Shown here in pieces: positions 24,261 through 36,009 of a stretch of DNA of 64,000 nucleotides. Origin of the DNA: Talaromyces rugulosus. Taxonomy: Eukaryota > Ascomycota > Eurotiomycetes > Eurotiales > Trichocomaceae. The stretch covers positions 2,116,001 to 2,180,000 of the forward strand of contig NC_049564.1 in the NCBI RefSeq assembly GCF_013368755.1. Direction: 5' to 3'. The number at the start of each line of letters is the position of its first letter. Position 1 is the first letter of the stretch. The notes below the pieces were generated by a model. It saw only the letters and a list, made by a program, of their open reading frames with translations, searched no databases and was not told the origin of the DNA. Both the position numbers and the translations under genes were made by a program.

Positions 24261-26967
24261 CTCTCGCAGGCAAGAGGGTCTAAACGTCTGGGACTTAAAA
24301 CCGCTTCTTCCATGCTCATTTGCCAGTTGCAAGTGCATATAACATGCAACATGCAAAGGAAGAATCGATTAATTTTCAAGAAAAATCAATTTTGCTATAG
24401 TTGGCCATGGAATCTCATATGTCCACCGGACAAATGTTTTCTTGCTGCGGAATAAGTGCCATCTGCCCACTCCAGGTTTCCTTGCAACGTTGATTCTTGT
24501 GCATTTTGAGTCATGGACCAGATACATCATCATTTCTGCTATCACGTGGCCCCGCAGATCGACGGAGAAGTACAAGGCCAGCCTTTGTTTATTGCCAACA
24601 GCCCACTAGTTGTTGACGTGTAACTTTTTTAACGCTATGTGATTGGAAGAATGGTTCATTAGCGGGCCGAATGCTTTTGACTCTAATATGGCTTAATTTA
24701 GCGACTTTGATACTATTTTCTGTCCAACTTCAAGCGCTCGTCGAGGAGGGGGATCGACAATCTAGTCCTTTTGGATCGGGAAATGCAGCCATGATCTGCA
24801 TAAACACTGGCGCGAACCTGCGGGGATGAAATAGAGTATGGTGCGGATGCATCCAATTAAGCCTTAATCCTTGCTGCCCAATATGCACGCACGTCGGCAT
24901 TTCCACTTTAGAGCAGTAGTAATGCCAGACGGGGTTATCCGGTTGGCCAGTTGTAACATATGCCAGATTTTTGGATTTTTGGACTTTTTTTGCCAACAGC
25001 GCACCAATGCATGTAGGAATTGCGTTAGCGCATATCATGTACGGGCTGTGCATTTATAGACTTAAGACGGCTTGCACCTGCACAGTGCCACATGAGTCAG
25101 TGGGGCAGGGGACGATTCACAAGACAGGGTGTGGCAAGTGTTAAAAATTATTGGATATTTAGCAGCACGCGATTCTGCCAAGCATGTGAGATCGCCGTGA
25201 TAGGCGATCCCGGTAAGGCAAGCCGATGTCGTGACATATGATACGCCGGATTTGGAATATTCGGTATTATTTTTCTAGTTCGTCGCTAAGTCCTTCGAGT
25301 CATATACGTCATGTTTCTTTCCTTTTTTTTTCTTTTTCTTTTTCTTTTTGCACCGTGTTCTTTAGACTTGTGCTCGGCGCAGATCATTCAGCTGTTCCCT
25401 CCTGTAACCCTGTTATTTACGAAGTAGTAAAAATGTGACACTTGTTGGAAAGCCCTGGCACGAGAGGACCGTTTTAACACACATTTCACAGATGTCCCCC
25501 GGGACATGATGCAGGCCCGACTCTTGGCGCCATGCCGGCTCTGGCAGTAGTCAGGCCCATGGTTACACGGGGGCCTGGCACAATCAAAATGACGTGCAAC
25601 AGGGAGGTGCTGCAAGGCAGTACGTACGACAGGGAACGCATTCGTCCATAAAGGTCCACCCTAGTTTGTGTTTCTCACCACTATAGACCACGTGGGACTT
25701 TGCAATTGGTGACCAGGCTATCGGATGTTGAATACGCAAGCAAGACTAGGATGGGCTCGGCTGAATGGTTGGCTGGATGCATTCCCTGATTGGGTGCCAT
25801 CCCGGTGGGCTGTCCACGTCATAGTCCAAATTACCACTATGCATTGTTCTCCTTTCATCTTGTTGGCTTTGTGGTTCGTGCATAAAAGACTACATAGAGA
25901 GCTAGATAGACTATGCGATCTTATAGATCTAGACTAGGAGTGGTGGGCCAATGAGGGGTCACGGCTTAGACGGGTATCGGCCCGGCTTTCGTTGTTTTTT
26001 TTGTTGGTGCTTATTTAGCAATAGTTGCCGTCTTTCTTTTTCTTTCCTTTGATCCTTGTCCTCTCGTTGGCTGTTTTTCTCTCATGCCCCAGTAGAACAG
26101 GCAATATGGCGCCTGCTATTGGCCTCGTTGCCGCCAGAGTGGGGCTGGTACGGTAAGTTCCGAGTAAGTGGGCCCGGCTGGCCCGTGCTAAATCAAGGCG
26201 CTAGGCTTCGTCGATGGTTTATTAGTGTTTTGCCTTGCTGCGCGGTGCCGATAATATCGATTGCCCTCGATTACCCGTGCTTGGCAAAGACTATGTGAGC
26301 TGAAAAGTAAGATAAATGCACCATGACACAGGCTCTAATGAAACACAAACCCACTAACCGGATCCCCCGATAGTAGTTGCATCCCTTCTCACCCGACCAA
26401 GTACTCCAGGACTAGCTGGATTCGCTCTAACAAGGGAAAAAACATCTATATCCGGCTACACCGAGAGTATGGCGCGGCCTAGTTCTAGAAACCTGACTGA
26501 TACACAAGGCAAACTTATGGCCTGACAACCCACTCTATCGCCCGTCGTGGGCCAGTGAAGCGAGGGAGGGCGAGCCCATTCGCTCCCACATCGCACAGCA
26601 TTGTACTATAATCGATGGGGCATGGACGCATACCTGACTACTTTAGGCTTTTTGGAATACGCCACTATCGGTGCATAAGAATCCAAAAACAGCTTTGCTG
26701 GCCGTTCGTCCGCTAGCCATCCCTGTGGTCAATCGCGGCTCCACCGTTCGTTCTATGAGCGCCGCATTACGTAGTATATCTAAACCCATATCTGCCCTTC
26801 TGTCAGTGAGGAGTAGACCTTTGTTTTGAAGGAGCTAACTGCACAAACCAAAAGTCGGCCTTTTTTGAGAGCTCGGGCCTGCCGCTTGTTCATTGTCTAC
26901 ACAATTGGCTTTGTGGTTTTTTTTCCCTTTATTATATCTTCTATCGGAAAATAAACTATAACTCACG
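24261..26967. other. Long non-coding stretch
   Basis: 2.7 kb with no ORF of coding character. A TTTTTC-type pyrimidine tract lies at 25318-25350. The last 100 bp before 26968 are T-rich and probably belong to the promoter of the UbiA-type gene. No repeat ends or RNA gene found. Confidence 0.4.
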
Positions 26968-28178
26968 ATGGCTATTTCTCGCAGTCGTGAGTCATTGTTT
27001 TACTCGACAGAGCTCTCCTCTTTTAGCTCTCTTGCTACTTCTCACAATTATCCTTCTGCAAGCAGCTGCTCAAATTCAACTATCTTGAGCAGAGCCTCAG
27101 TATCTCACAGCACTCACACATCACTCCTCGAAACCCCAACATTTCTCAAACACATATCTTTCGACTGGGTCTTCAAAATGGGAACTATATGGGCTGTTAC
27201 TAGGCACGAGGCAAGCCTCTGCTGGGGTTTCATGCATCGTGATGTCAGCATGGGCATGCTTCCTGTCCCAGCTTTTGCCACGGCCTCTTTACTATATCGC
27301 CACGCTACACTTTTCGAGATGCTTACCACAATTCCAAGTAAGGCCCATTCCCTTCGTGTATAACACTGGTAATGTCTACGAGTTAACAACCATCCGTTAG
27401 AATCCTTCCTACTGGGCTTTCTCTTTCTATACTCTTTCGTTGTTGGAAACCAGATCTGTGGTGTGGAGGAGGATCGCGTTAACAAACCTGACCGTCCTAT
27501 TGTGGCAGGTATGTCCTCGCTCAACGCCGCCCGAGTACGCTGGGCCGTCTTGACAGCTCTTTACGTTGGCTACGGATCCTATTTGGATGTTGGAATCTGG
27601 ACATTCATGTGGGTTGCTATCTCCGTCGCCCACAACTTTTTGCGCCTGGGCGATTTCGGCCCGACCAAGGATCTGTGTGTAGGGATTGGATCCATCGCCC
27701 AGCTGACTGCAGCCTGGACGATTGGGGGCTCACCCCACGAAATTGGCTGGACCTGGATCAAGATCATTGCTATCTACGTCGTCTTTCCCATTTCCTTGCA
27801 AGACCTGCGCGATGTGCCTGGCGATGTGGCAACTGGACGGTATACGACGCCGATTCTCATGGGAGACATGCCCTGTAAATTGCATTCTTTGTCTCTTTTT
27901 GACTTTGCGGGGTTATGGAAAACTAACAAGCGACAGGTCGAATCTATATCTCCCTCGGTGTTTTAATATCGCAATCCCTACTGATCCGCTACTGCATTTT
28001 GGAATACCGCATGGACGTGTCGACTGTCATTCTTTCTAGTGTCCTCGCGCTTCTCGCCATGACCATTATTTTCCGCCTCTTCGCCTTCCGTGACATTAAG
28101 AGCGATCGGATCTCGTATCGGTTATATACCCTCGTCTACTTGATTCAGCCACTATCTGCATGTATCACGCTGCGCTAA
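26968..28178 (+). CDS. UbiA-superfamily integral membrane prenyltransferase/terpene-cyclase-like protein
   Basis: Three exons (26968-27337, 27401-27874, 27937-28178) encode 361 residues, largely hydrophobic, about eight membrane segments. The first active-site motif is NQICGVEEDRVNKPDRPI, replacing the NDxxDxxxD of classical UbiA enzymes with an N-Q-x-x-G-x-E-E-D form; the second is SLQDLRDVPGD, with the aspartates kept. Fungal UbiA-like proteins with this NQ...EED...NKP.RP signature include membrane terpene cyclases such as the fumagillin enzyme, so an isoprenoid diphosphate substrate is likely, with cyclisation or prenyl transfer as alternatives. The N-terminal 60 residues are Ser-rich and variable. 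No prenyl diphosphate synthase, P450 or PKS lies next to it, so it is not in a visible terpene cluster. The nearest regulator is the Zn2Cys6 gene upstream. Confidence 0.88.
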
Positions 28179-29221
28179 TGCATGATATAACTTTACTTTG
28201 ACTATTTGCTGTCTCCGCTGTCAACCTTTGCAATCTCCATGTAGGGGGCTTGCCTTTTTGGAGTATTAACTGGACTGTTTCTTTCGTGGCTAAAATACCT
28301 ATTATTCATTCGTTGTTATTTTCTTTGTTTTGTTTAAGGTTTTATTTTTTTTTGTTTTTGTTTTGTTTTTGTTTTTTTTTGGAAGGGCGTCTTTGCCTCC
28401 CTTCCCTGACGGTCTGGTACGTGTCATAAAGCGGGTCCATATATGTAACTTTCACTGTTTTTGGTTGAAAATATCCCTTGAAACATCTACTCGACGTGAA
28501 ATACCTCGGCCCTTGAAAGGGAGATCCTAAATTTGTACTGCGGGGCGACATTCCATCTGTTATCGGGACAATTCCTACTCGCTATAGATCTGAAAAACCA
28601 GCATTTGGTCTAGAACATCCGATTGGTACCCATTAATAGGTTTTTTAAAAATTTACATATTGCTATCCAATCATAGTTTCCTTCATCGTGGTTGCGTACG
28701 TGGTTGTTCACAATGGCATTCACGAGATTGTAAAATCAGGGAATGTGGTTGCAATAGTCGACTTTTTAAATACACCGGAGTAATATTTGTCGGACTGGAC
28801 GAAGCAGGTTAGATCTTGAGGCTCTAGAACGCATGAGACGCTTGAATAATTGAATTGACTGTTTGTGTGTGTGTGTAAGGATAAGTACAGGATTTGTGTG
28901 TGGTTCGCTAATAAAAACTGTGTGACCGCAGGTTGCTGAGGCCGATATGTCGACAATATTCTTATGATTTTTCGGGAATTATGAAATCCCTTGTTTCAAA
29001 TGTTACGAATTTGTGCTTTTCATCCTAATACCAGTTAGTCAGTTGATCTTCTTCACACACATACTGCCTTGTCGCCATCCGAATAGTAAAATAACAATAA
29101 AAATATATCAAAACGGAAAATTTAAGGATTGAAACGCACGAAAGGGACTGTTAAACGAATTATCTCATTCTATGACATGTACACCTAATAAATTCAATAT
29201 AAAATAACATGGTATCAATGT
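28179..29221. other. Intergenic, T-rich
   Basis: 3' sides of two convergent genes. Contains T-rich low complexity with TTTTTG units at about 28345-28380 and a GT run at 28863-28876. No gene seen. Confidence 0.5.
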
Positions 29222-30520
29222 CTATAGAAAAAAAGCAGCAATAGCAAAAACCAGCGGCAAAACGCCAACATACGAATCTAGAACAGTCCTCGCTGCAACA
29301 CTCTTCTTCCAATACTCTGTAGCGTTGCTCTGTAGTTGATAAATTGTTATTCCTCTTCTCAGTGGCACAACAAGCTTTTGCGTTGCTGGGTCGACTGCTA
29401 CCGTACGGCCAGTTCTATTATCGGTCTCAATCCATTGTTGTACCTGGTGCGTGGTCGAATTTATGATGGCCAGTTGCGGGGCAGATCTCCATATCTCATG
29501 GGGAGTAGTATCATTGCTGCTGTTACCACTAGTTATTTTCACCGTTCGTTCGCGATACGCGGCGGCGAAGTAAGCGCCTAGACCTGAGCTGTAAGCGGCT
29601 TGGTAGACTCCAGAAACACCGGACACATTTCCAACGATTGACCAGTGCTTCGAGGGCTCAATAATGAGACTGTATCCCGTGGATCCATTGACTAACGGTG
29701 AGCTCAATTCTTGCACACTGCTACAACCGACAAATAAGTTGCCGTTAGGGCAAAATACCACATCGAGGGGATAACAGTTGTCTAAACCAAGTATGTTGCT
29801 GATCGACATGGTAAACGGATCGACTTCGATAATCTCACCACCGGGGTTTACATAGGTTGAACGGCTGGAAACGTAGAAGCGATCGGTACCTGGTTTGAAA
29901 GCGATTTGGCTCAGGCTGCTGGTGACATGATGGCCGCGGATAAGGGTGTTGGTGTTGACGCTGTTAAACGTCACTTGGCCGGCAACTTGTCTTTCTAGCG
30001 GGTCAATAAAAAATCCTTGTGGGCGATTTTCTTCGATATTAGGATCCGTCACGAAGATGATGCCTGCCCCTTCGCAGTACGCCACGGCACTGGTACGCCG
30101 TCTTGCCCCGGTTGATATATTAGCCACAATGCTGTTATTTACCAAACTTATCACTCGGACTGTCCCATCCCCATCTCCAACATACAACTCAGACTTGTCT
30201 GGAAGGATGGCTATTCCATTTGGCCCTGATTGCTCTAGATTGCTTTTCGCCGTTTCCTTAGCATAGGACGTGTTTCGTGGATGGGGTACTAGACCTCGGA
30301 ATCCGCGGATTGTTACAACGTGTTTTGTGGAAGTGATATTAATCACTTGAACAGCAGCGTCGCTGCGATCGGCTAGATAGTACTGGTTCTTGTATATCCC
30401 ACTGTTGCCGACGCTGGTGGCGTTGTGAGGTTTCCACGGAACGATAGCCGAGGGCTTGGGGTGATAAAGCCACTGTGCACCCGTGAAAGTTAGAAGTATT
30501 AAAATACTGAATAACTTCAT
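29222..30520 (-). CDS. Secreted beta-propeller (SMP-30/NHL-like), probably GPI-anchored
   Basis: Single-exon gene of 432 residues. The first 16 residues (MKLFSILILLTFTGAQ) are a signal peptide. Repeated short beta-blade units follow: SGPNGIAILPDKSELYVGDGDGTVRVIS, shown here in part as PNGIAILPDKSELYVGDG, then AVAYCEGAGIIFVTDPN, QIAFKPGTDRFYVSS and VVFCPNGNLFVGCSS. This is the six-bladed YWTD/NHL or SMP-30 style. There are many N-glycosylation sequons. The C-terminus is a short hydrophobic tail (LPLVFAIAAFFL) directly at the stop, as in GPI-anchor signals. The fold supports ligand binding or lactonase-type activity; the function is unknown. The start is the only ATG that yields the signal peptide. 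Confidence 0.85.
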   Translation of the reverse strand: MKLFSILILLTFTGAQWLYHPKPSAIVPWKPHNATSVGNSGIYKNQYYLADRSDAAVQVINITSTKHVVTIRGFRGLVPHPRNTSYAKETAKSNLEQSGPNGIAILPDKSELYVGDGDGTVRVISLVNNSIVANISTGARRRTSAVAYCEGAGIIFVTDPNIEENRPQGFFIDPLERQVAGQVTFNSVNTNTLIRGHHVTSSLSQIAFKPGTDRFYVSSRSTYVNPGGEIIEVDPFTMSISNILGLDNCYPLDVVFCPNGNLFVGCSSVQELSSPLVNGSTGYSLIIEPSKHWSIVGNVSGVSGVYQAAYSSGLGAYFAAAYRERTVKITSGNSSNDTTPHEIWRSAPQLAIINSTTHQVQQWIETDNRTGRTVAVDPATQKLVVPLRRGITIYQLQSNATEYWKKSVAARTVLDSYVGVLPLVFAIAAFFL

Positions 30521-31078
30521 TTTTTGAAATTATTAACTGTGCAAAACGCTGAATATTGATGCATAGTAGCATAGAGTTTAAGCGGCTAACCCTGGGCGAG
30601 TTTTTCCCCGGAGACTTGCCAACTGATGTAGTTGTCATTCGTGGAGGCAAATGCTATAACTATGACATAGGTTTGCCTCCCACATATACACGAGCGGATC
30701 AGATGTAGATAAGCATGCCGAAGACATGATCTGCTGGCCGTATGGTTAGGGCTCGAGGTCATTACCGCATCGGGCGTAGTCCGAGCCGATACAGGGGAGT
30801 CCACTTCTCGTTATGAACACTCTTTTTACACAATTAAACAGTAGACTCTCAAACTTCCTATATCTCATTTTAATTGGCCACTTGCTATACTAATTTTGGT
30901 CCACACTGTACAGCATCCCAAATAGGCCTGAGAATAGTAATCAACCCTGACAAATCGCCCTGGATGACGCCATACCCCGCACTGTGTTACGTGACCTCAT
31001 AAAACCATCGACGTTCCTCGCCAGAAATAACCAAAATATACTTCTTTGCAAGGAATAAAACCCAGAAAATTCGGCACA
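30521..31078. other. Divergent promoter region
   Basis: Shared upstream sequence of the beta-propeller gene (-) and the DUF427 gene (+). No ORF of coding character, no repeat seen. Confidence 0.5.
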
Positions 31079-31982
31079 ATGCCCCCTCCATTTCCTCCAG
31101 CTGGGTATTCCGAAGACATCGTCCGACGAGTCCGGATAGTCTTTAATGGACAGTATGTTGTCGACGCAAAGAAGCCAAAGCTTGTGTGAGTATGCCTTTG
31201 GTTTACACCACCTGGAATGAAGAAATAAGTGGTGCAAGTTAAGAAACAATGGGCTAACAAGTTCCACTATACAAGATGGGAACGACCGTATTATCCTATT
31301 TACTACTTCCCCCAAACTGCCATCACGGACGAGAAATATCTCGCGAACAAGACAACACCAAGCGACAATACAGACAGCGTAGTCTACGACCTCGTTGTCG
31401 GCGGCCGAACCTCTCCTGCTGCCGTGACCTTTTTCACGTCTGGCAGTTTCGCGGGGTACGCGAAAGTTGCCATTGACAAGGCGGACGCATGGTTCGAGGA
31501 AGATGAGCGCATATACTCTCACCCCAAGGATCCGTATAAACGTATCCAGATCCTACAGTCTTCCAAGAATGTGCGTGTGGAGATTGATGGTGTCGAGGTA
31601 GCAAATACGGCCCATCCAAAGTTGCTGTATGAGACTGGGCTGCCGGTGAGAGCGTATATTCCACACACGGATGTTCGTTTGGATTTGTTGAAGGCGGATG
31701 ACAAGTTGCAGACTAGTTGCCCTTATAAGGTTTGTCGTTGCCTTCTCCCTTTTTCTTTTCTTCTCATCCTTTGTTTCTAAATGATTACAATTCTAGGGAG
31801 ATGCGAATTACTATATTATCAAACTGCCTACTGGGCAGGAGAAAACCGGGCTTGCGTGGTGGTACAAGAACCCGACTGCCGAGAGCGCTGATATCAAAGG
31901 GCACATTGCATTTTATGACGAGAAGGTAGACGTTTGGGTTGATGGGGCCAAGCAGGAGAAGCCGGTGTCTCCTTTTGCTTGA
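31079..31982 (+). CDS. DUF427 (NTP_transf_9) domain protein
   Basis: Three exons (31079-31185, 31276-31729, 31797-31982) encode 248 residues. Two related halves of the DUF427 type (PF04248) are visible: VRIVFNGQYVVDAKKPKLVW with ERPYYPIYYFP, and NVRVEIDGVEVANTAHPKLL with ETGLPVRAYIPHTDV. The closing block is TGLAWWYKNPTAESADIKGH then IAFYDEKVDVWVDG. Members are small cytosolic proteins of undetermined biochemistry; the historical nucleotidyltransferase label is weak, so I assign no reaction. The first intron (90 nt) leaves the codon for V split before WERPYY. Antisense ORFs across the gene are shadows. Confidence 0.9.
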
Positions 31983-32470
31983 TACCAATTGAATTTGTGG
32001 TTATAATATGTTTTTGTTTTTTTGCACATGAATTATTTAATGCAAAGAGTTGAACAATTTTTCTAAGATCCTATCAAGAAAGCCCAAACGAATCGAGCAA
32101 ATAGTGACCGAAGCGTACCCTGTTGGGTATATATAATGAGGAAGACATGGATATTTCCGACAGTCGTAAACCTACCTATTCGGGAAGTATTTAAAGTTTG
32201 TTAACACGATCTGCACGTCATGTTACACCAATGTAGTCATGCAAGACAGCACTGGGAGCACTAATTAGCCTATAAGAATTCAAATTTCCCATTGTCGCAG
32301 TTTAATGTTCCGGGATGGATTCCTTTATATTAGTTTGGAAATAAATAGGTATTAAGGGATAACGTTTCACATATGCAACAGCGAAAATACAGTCCACAGC
32401 CCCGCTAAAGAGCAAAAATCACCAAGTCTAGTTTCAAGTATATACATCAATATTCAACGCAGAGGGTATC
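31983..32470. other. Intergenic between convergent genes
   Basis: AT-rich terminator-side sequence for two convergent genes. Nothing further seen. Confidence 0.5.
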
Positions 32471-33739
32471 TCATCGGTGGCTGGGGGGGATGGACGCGGG
32501 CAACTCTATCACAGGGTTGCGCGAATCTATCTCAACCGGAGCGTAGTGTTGCGGTGGCGCATAGAACTCTGCAGGTCCGTTCTTTAGTTCGGAGCCACCA
32601 GCTTCCGACACCGTGGAGTTGTCCCAGCCCTGAGAGCTTTGCAGATTCTGCGGCACCGACTGATAGCCGCTAGGTGTGCTGGCATTTGGTGGGTTCATTT
32701 CCACTGAGCCGTTTTCCTTTCTCTTCTTCATCCAAAGCCAGAACATGAAACAGGCCCCGGCAATAGCTGCGAGACCGACGACTCCGCCGACAACTCCGCC
32801 GACAATGGCACCAACCGGTTTCGAGGAAGTAGATGACGAAGCAGCGCTGGTCGTGGGTGGTGGTGTGTTTGTAGCTGAAGTAGGCGTGAGGCTAGTTGTT
32901 GTAGTTGTTGTTGTTGACGATGGCGCTAGAGATGTAGTTACTTTTCCAAGGTCAGAACTGACAGTAGTGACGAGATGGGCATAAGTCGATAGCAAGTCAT
33001 CGGGAACGTAGGAGATCGAAACCATCATAACGTATTGATCAGCACCAGTTGCTGTTGGTGTGAATGTCGCGTCTGTGAAGACCGTTTCATATACACTTTC
33101 GGTTCCGCATCCATAGTCACTTATGCCCAGTTGCGTGTAAAACCAAGTGACGCAATACGCAGAGGATGAGTCGGTACAATAAATGGCAAATGGATCATAG
33201 GAGGACAAGATATCCGGTGTGGCTGTTATCGCAGCAGATTCGTAACAGATGCTCTCAAATCCGCACTGGCTGTCGTCGTTAGGACAGCATCCACCCATGC
33301 CCCCAAAAGCGGTGTTTGGGGGATGAAAAACGCATTTCTCGTCATTATTGCAATATACATCGGCGCCTGCAAGTGTCGAGGGATTTAATCAGCAACAGTA
33401 CTCATGATTCTCAGCCCATTCTCTGTAGGAGAGTGACTAGAATGGCTGCAAACGGTATTACTTACCAACTTCCCCGTCAACCCAGCCGCATAGGCTGGCA
33501 GGTCCAAATGAGGTAGAGAGAAAGACAGCCGACGTTGATGGATCACTGACTTGGCGTCGTACAGCCGCATGGAACTCGTCGTCGTCGAACGAAGCCGTTG
33601 GTTGGGGGCCTTCTGGGAGCAGGTGGCCGTGAGGTCGAATTGTTGCCGTAGGAATCGGTGGGAGCAAAGCGGTCGCCATGGGCGGAAGGGCCAGGGCGAT
33701 GGCATATGCGGCCCAGCTCGGCTTGAACGCGTCGCACAT
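32471..33739 (-). CDS. Single-pass surface protein, Mid2/WSC-sensor-like
   Basis: Two exons (33739-33466, 33366-32471; 99-nt intron) encode 389 residues. Order: signal peptide (YAIALALPPMATALL), a Cys-rich ectodomain (LCGW, DVYCNNDEKCVF, GGCCPNDDSQCGF, CYES, YCTDSSSAYCVTWF, YGCG), a Ser/Thr-rich stalk likely to be O-mannosylated, one membrane segment (GAIVGGVVGGVVGLAAIAG, then ACFMFWLW), a KKRK stop-transfer and a roughly 90-residue cytosolic tail rich in Pro, Ser and Asn. This layout is shared by fungal cell-wall stress sensors and by many uncharacterised ascomycete surface proteins. There is no WSC domain, so a sensor role is inferred from architecture only. Confidence 0.85.
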
Positions 33740-35484
33740 TGTGATGTTTGAATTTGGACAAAATCAAGCCCTCGGCGCCGTGTTGCGAAGAGAAAAGGAT
33801 GCAAGCCGGGGATATAAGCTCTCCCGAACTAGAACCCCTAAAAGGAGACGAATGAAAAAGGGCGAGTCGGTCAATGGGGGGTTCTCGGGGGGTGATGCGG
33901 CTGCAGCTCGCGTGGGTGGCTACCACCGCCTGGGCCTCAATAATACCGATCTTTTGTTTAGTCTCCTATCAGCCGCAGGACTACTCATGGTCTAGTGCCA
34001 CAGTGCTCCACCGTCACGACGAAATCATTGGTGCTGGTGAGGGCTCTGAGCTGAGCATACGCTTGGCGACAGTTAGCCCAGTTTCTTGGGTAGGATTCAA
34101 CTCTGGAGTAGGATTCGGAATTTCAATGTCGGCGTTGAGGTGGCTGGGCAAGAGTCTTCAGGGCGTCGGCAGTTGGCTCGAGCAACTGAAGATGCAGGCG
34201 CCATTGGGAGATGATGCAGCGAACGTGGCGATCTCGATAGACAGAGTTTTCATGTCCATGTGAGGATTGACTGTGCGAGAGTTGAGAGTGTGAAGTTGGC
34301 TTGAGAGTGCACGATCAAGCAGTCGATGGCGGCGGCAGGTACGAGATGGCGGTCGCACCTGCTCGGACAAGGCTGAGTGGGGGCACCTACTCGATCCTAT
34401 TGGTCCATGCTTATTTTAGAAACTTCGCGGGCCGCTATGACCTGATTGGCCCGCTAGGCGATCTATACCGTATTGGTCGAGTTTCGACATCGCAGCCCCA
34501 CAGCAATTTTGTAGCTGCATCTCAGCGTTCGTTCAAGCCTCTTGTACGGAGTACTCTGTACGATTATTACTACAATTATTATTTGGCCTCCACGGAGACT
34601 GCATTTTATTGTTGTAATGATTGTACATGTACATGCACGACCCGAAGCAGAAACTGCATCCAAATCACGCAAATAAACATCTGATTGCAAACACGCTAGT
34701 CCGACTGCACGCTCCTCCGAAGTCTTGGCAATTGCGACATTGGCCTTGCTGTCTCTATTTTTCATATGATTATTTCTCTCTCTGTTGCTAGGTCAGTCAG
34801 CTCTATCCTCTCCATACCCAAGTTTTGTAAGGTGTCCGCTCTCGAGTTCCCAAAGTCTTGTTTGGTTAGGATGGATCCAAGACAAAATTGAACTCGCGCT
34901 AAGTCGTTTCCGGGTTGCCGCTTTGGCCTTGTACTATATTTGACGGATTATCGATTACTACAGATATCATGAAGATTGATTTCAAGCTGGCTATTATTTG
35001 ATTATGGACACCGAGGCCAGTGCCCTGTCAAAGTAAAATACCCATTGTATTTTCCGCGTTGCACGTGACTTATCCTGTTTACCAGGCCCATGGCTCTAAG
35101 ACTTTTCTATGTGCTGTACTGGAAATATATATCTTAGCCAACCAGTATTGTTCAATTTTCCACACCATCAATTGATCAAGTCGTCGTCTGATGGTCCGCC
35201 GATTCTAACGCGCACGATGGGCTTTTTCTACGGTTGAATAGTCCCAGGTCTTGTGTGGAATCTGAAACATTGAAACGGCAAACAAAATTCCATGTGTGTG
35301 TTGAGAAAGGCAATAAACAAGTAGCGTGTAGTCTAAGTGCACATTCGGTACTTAACATTGAATGTAAACCCTTGTATAATTTGACTATTGCTAATTATAC
35401 TTCTCATTAAACCAAGCATCAAAAGACTCAAGACTTATTCCGCTCAGCTTTCTGTCCCTGGAGAAATCTCCGAATACTGACTGC
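33740..35484. other. Non-coding stretch
   Basis: 1.7 kb upstream of the surface-protein gene. ORFs at 33874-34263 and 34301-34684 have no domain, and their composition does not suggest protein. TAC/ATG-rich short repeats occur near 34555-34640 (TTGTACATGTACATGCA). No gene supported. Confidence 0.4.
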
Positions 35485-36009
35485 CTACAAGTCTATCGTC
35501 ATCATAATCTCTCCATCTTCATCTGGCGGGGCGGTTTTTCTAAATCCAAGTTTTTCATAAAACTTGTATGGCGAGTTCTCTGGCCTAACAGTCTTGAGCG
35601 GGTTTGCACTCGTTTTCCCTTCTGGTGGTGTTGACATGACACCCAGCTGTTTTGCTTTAGGGTTGTGCTGTCGTATATGCGCAATCGCAAATTCTACGCC
35701 GCGTCGACCATACCCGAGATTCTGAAACCGACCATCAATCATGAATCGCCAGATGTAGTACGCTTCGTCGGGATCCCATATTGCCATCATGAGCATGCCA
35801 ACAAGCGTCTCGTCTGCGTAGATGGCCCGTACCCATGCGTCTTCGGAGTATGCTACTTCGCAGAGAGACCATACGTTGGGGGCGAGGTTTCCTACTTGAC
35901 CGTCTTTGAGGCTGAGGTTTGCGACTGCTCGCCAGTTGTCTTCGGTAACTTTGCGGAATGTGAGGGCTGATTCTCTAGAAGGGGTGGTAGCTTTGGGAGT
36001 GCCAGCCAT
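35485..36009 (-). CDS. GNAT-family N-acetyltransferase
   Basis: Single exon, 174 residues, from the ATG at 36009 (MAGTPKATTPS); the frame opens earlier, but that part has no conservation. LTFRKVTEDNWRAVANLSL starts the fold. The acetyl-CoA pyrophosphate loop is RFQNLGYGRRGVEFAI, preceded by AYYIWRFMIDGRF on beta 4, and the final block is NSPYKFYEKLGFRKT. The resemblance is to diamine/spermidine-type acetyltransferases that acylate small amines, but the substrate cannot be read from sequence. No introns, no signal. Isolated among non-coding DNA. Confidence 0.9.
   Translation of the reverse strand: MAGTPKATTPSRESALTFRKVTEDNWRAVANLSLKDGQVGNLAPNVWSLCEVAYSEDAWVRAIYADETLVGMLMMAIWDPDEAYYIWRFMIDGRFQNLGYGRRGVEFAIAHIRQHNPKAKQLGVMSTPPEGKTSANPLKTVRPENSPYKFYEKLGFRKTAPPDEDGEIMMTIDL

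Noticed and set aside
20500..28200. A terpene gene cluster around the UbiA-type gene
   Set aside because: Only one regulator, 2.7 kb away, and no tailoring enzymes next to it; not supported.
32800..32960. Thr/Ser repeat as a DNA repeat feature
   Set aside because: It is the low-complexity stalk of the surface protein, explained by the CDS.
33874..34684. Plus-strand ORFs after the surface-protein gene
   Set aside because: No conserved motif and no start or splice context; treated as non-coding.
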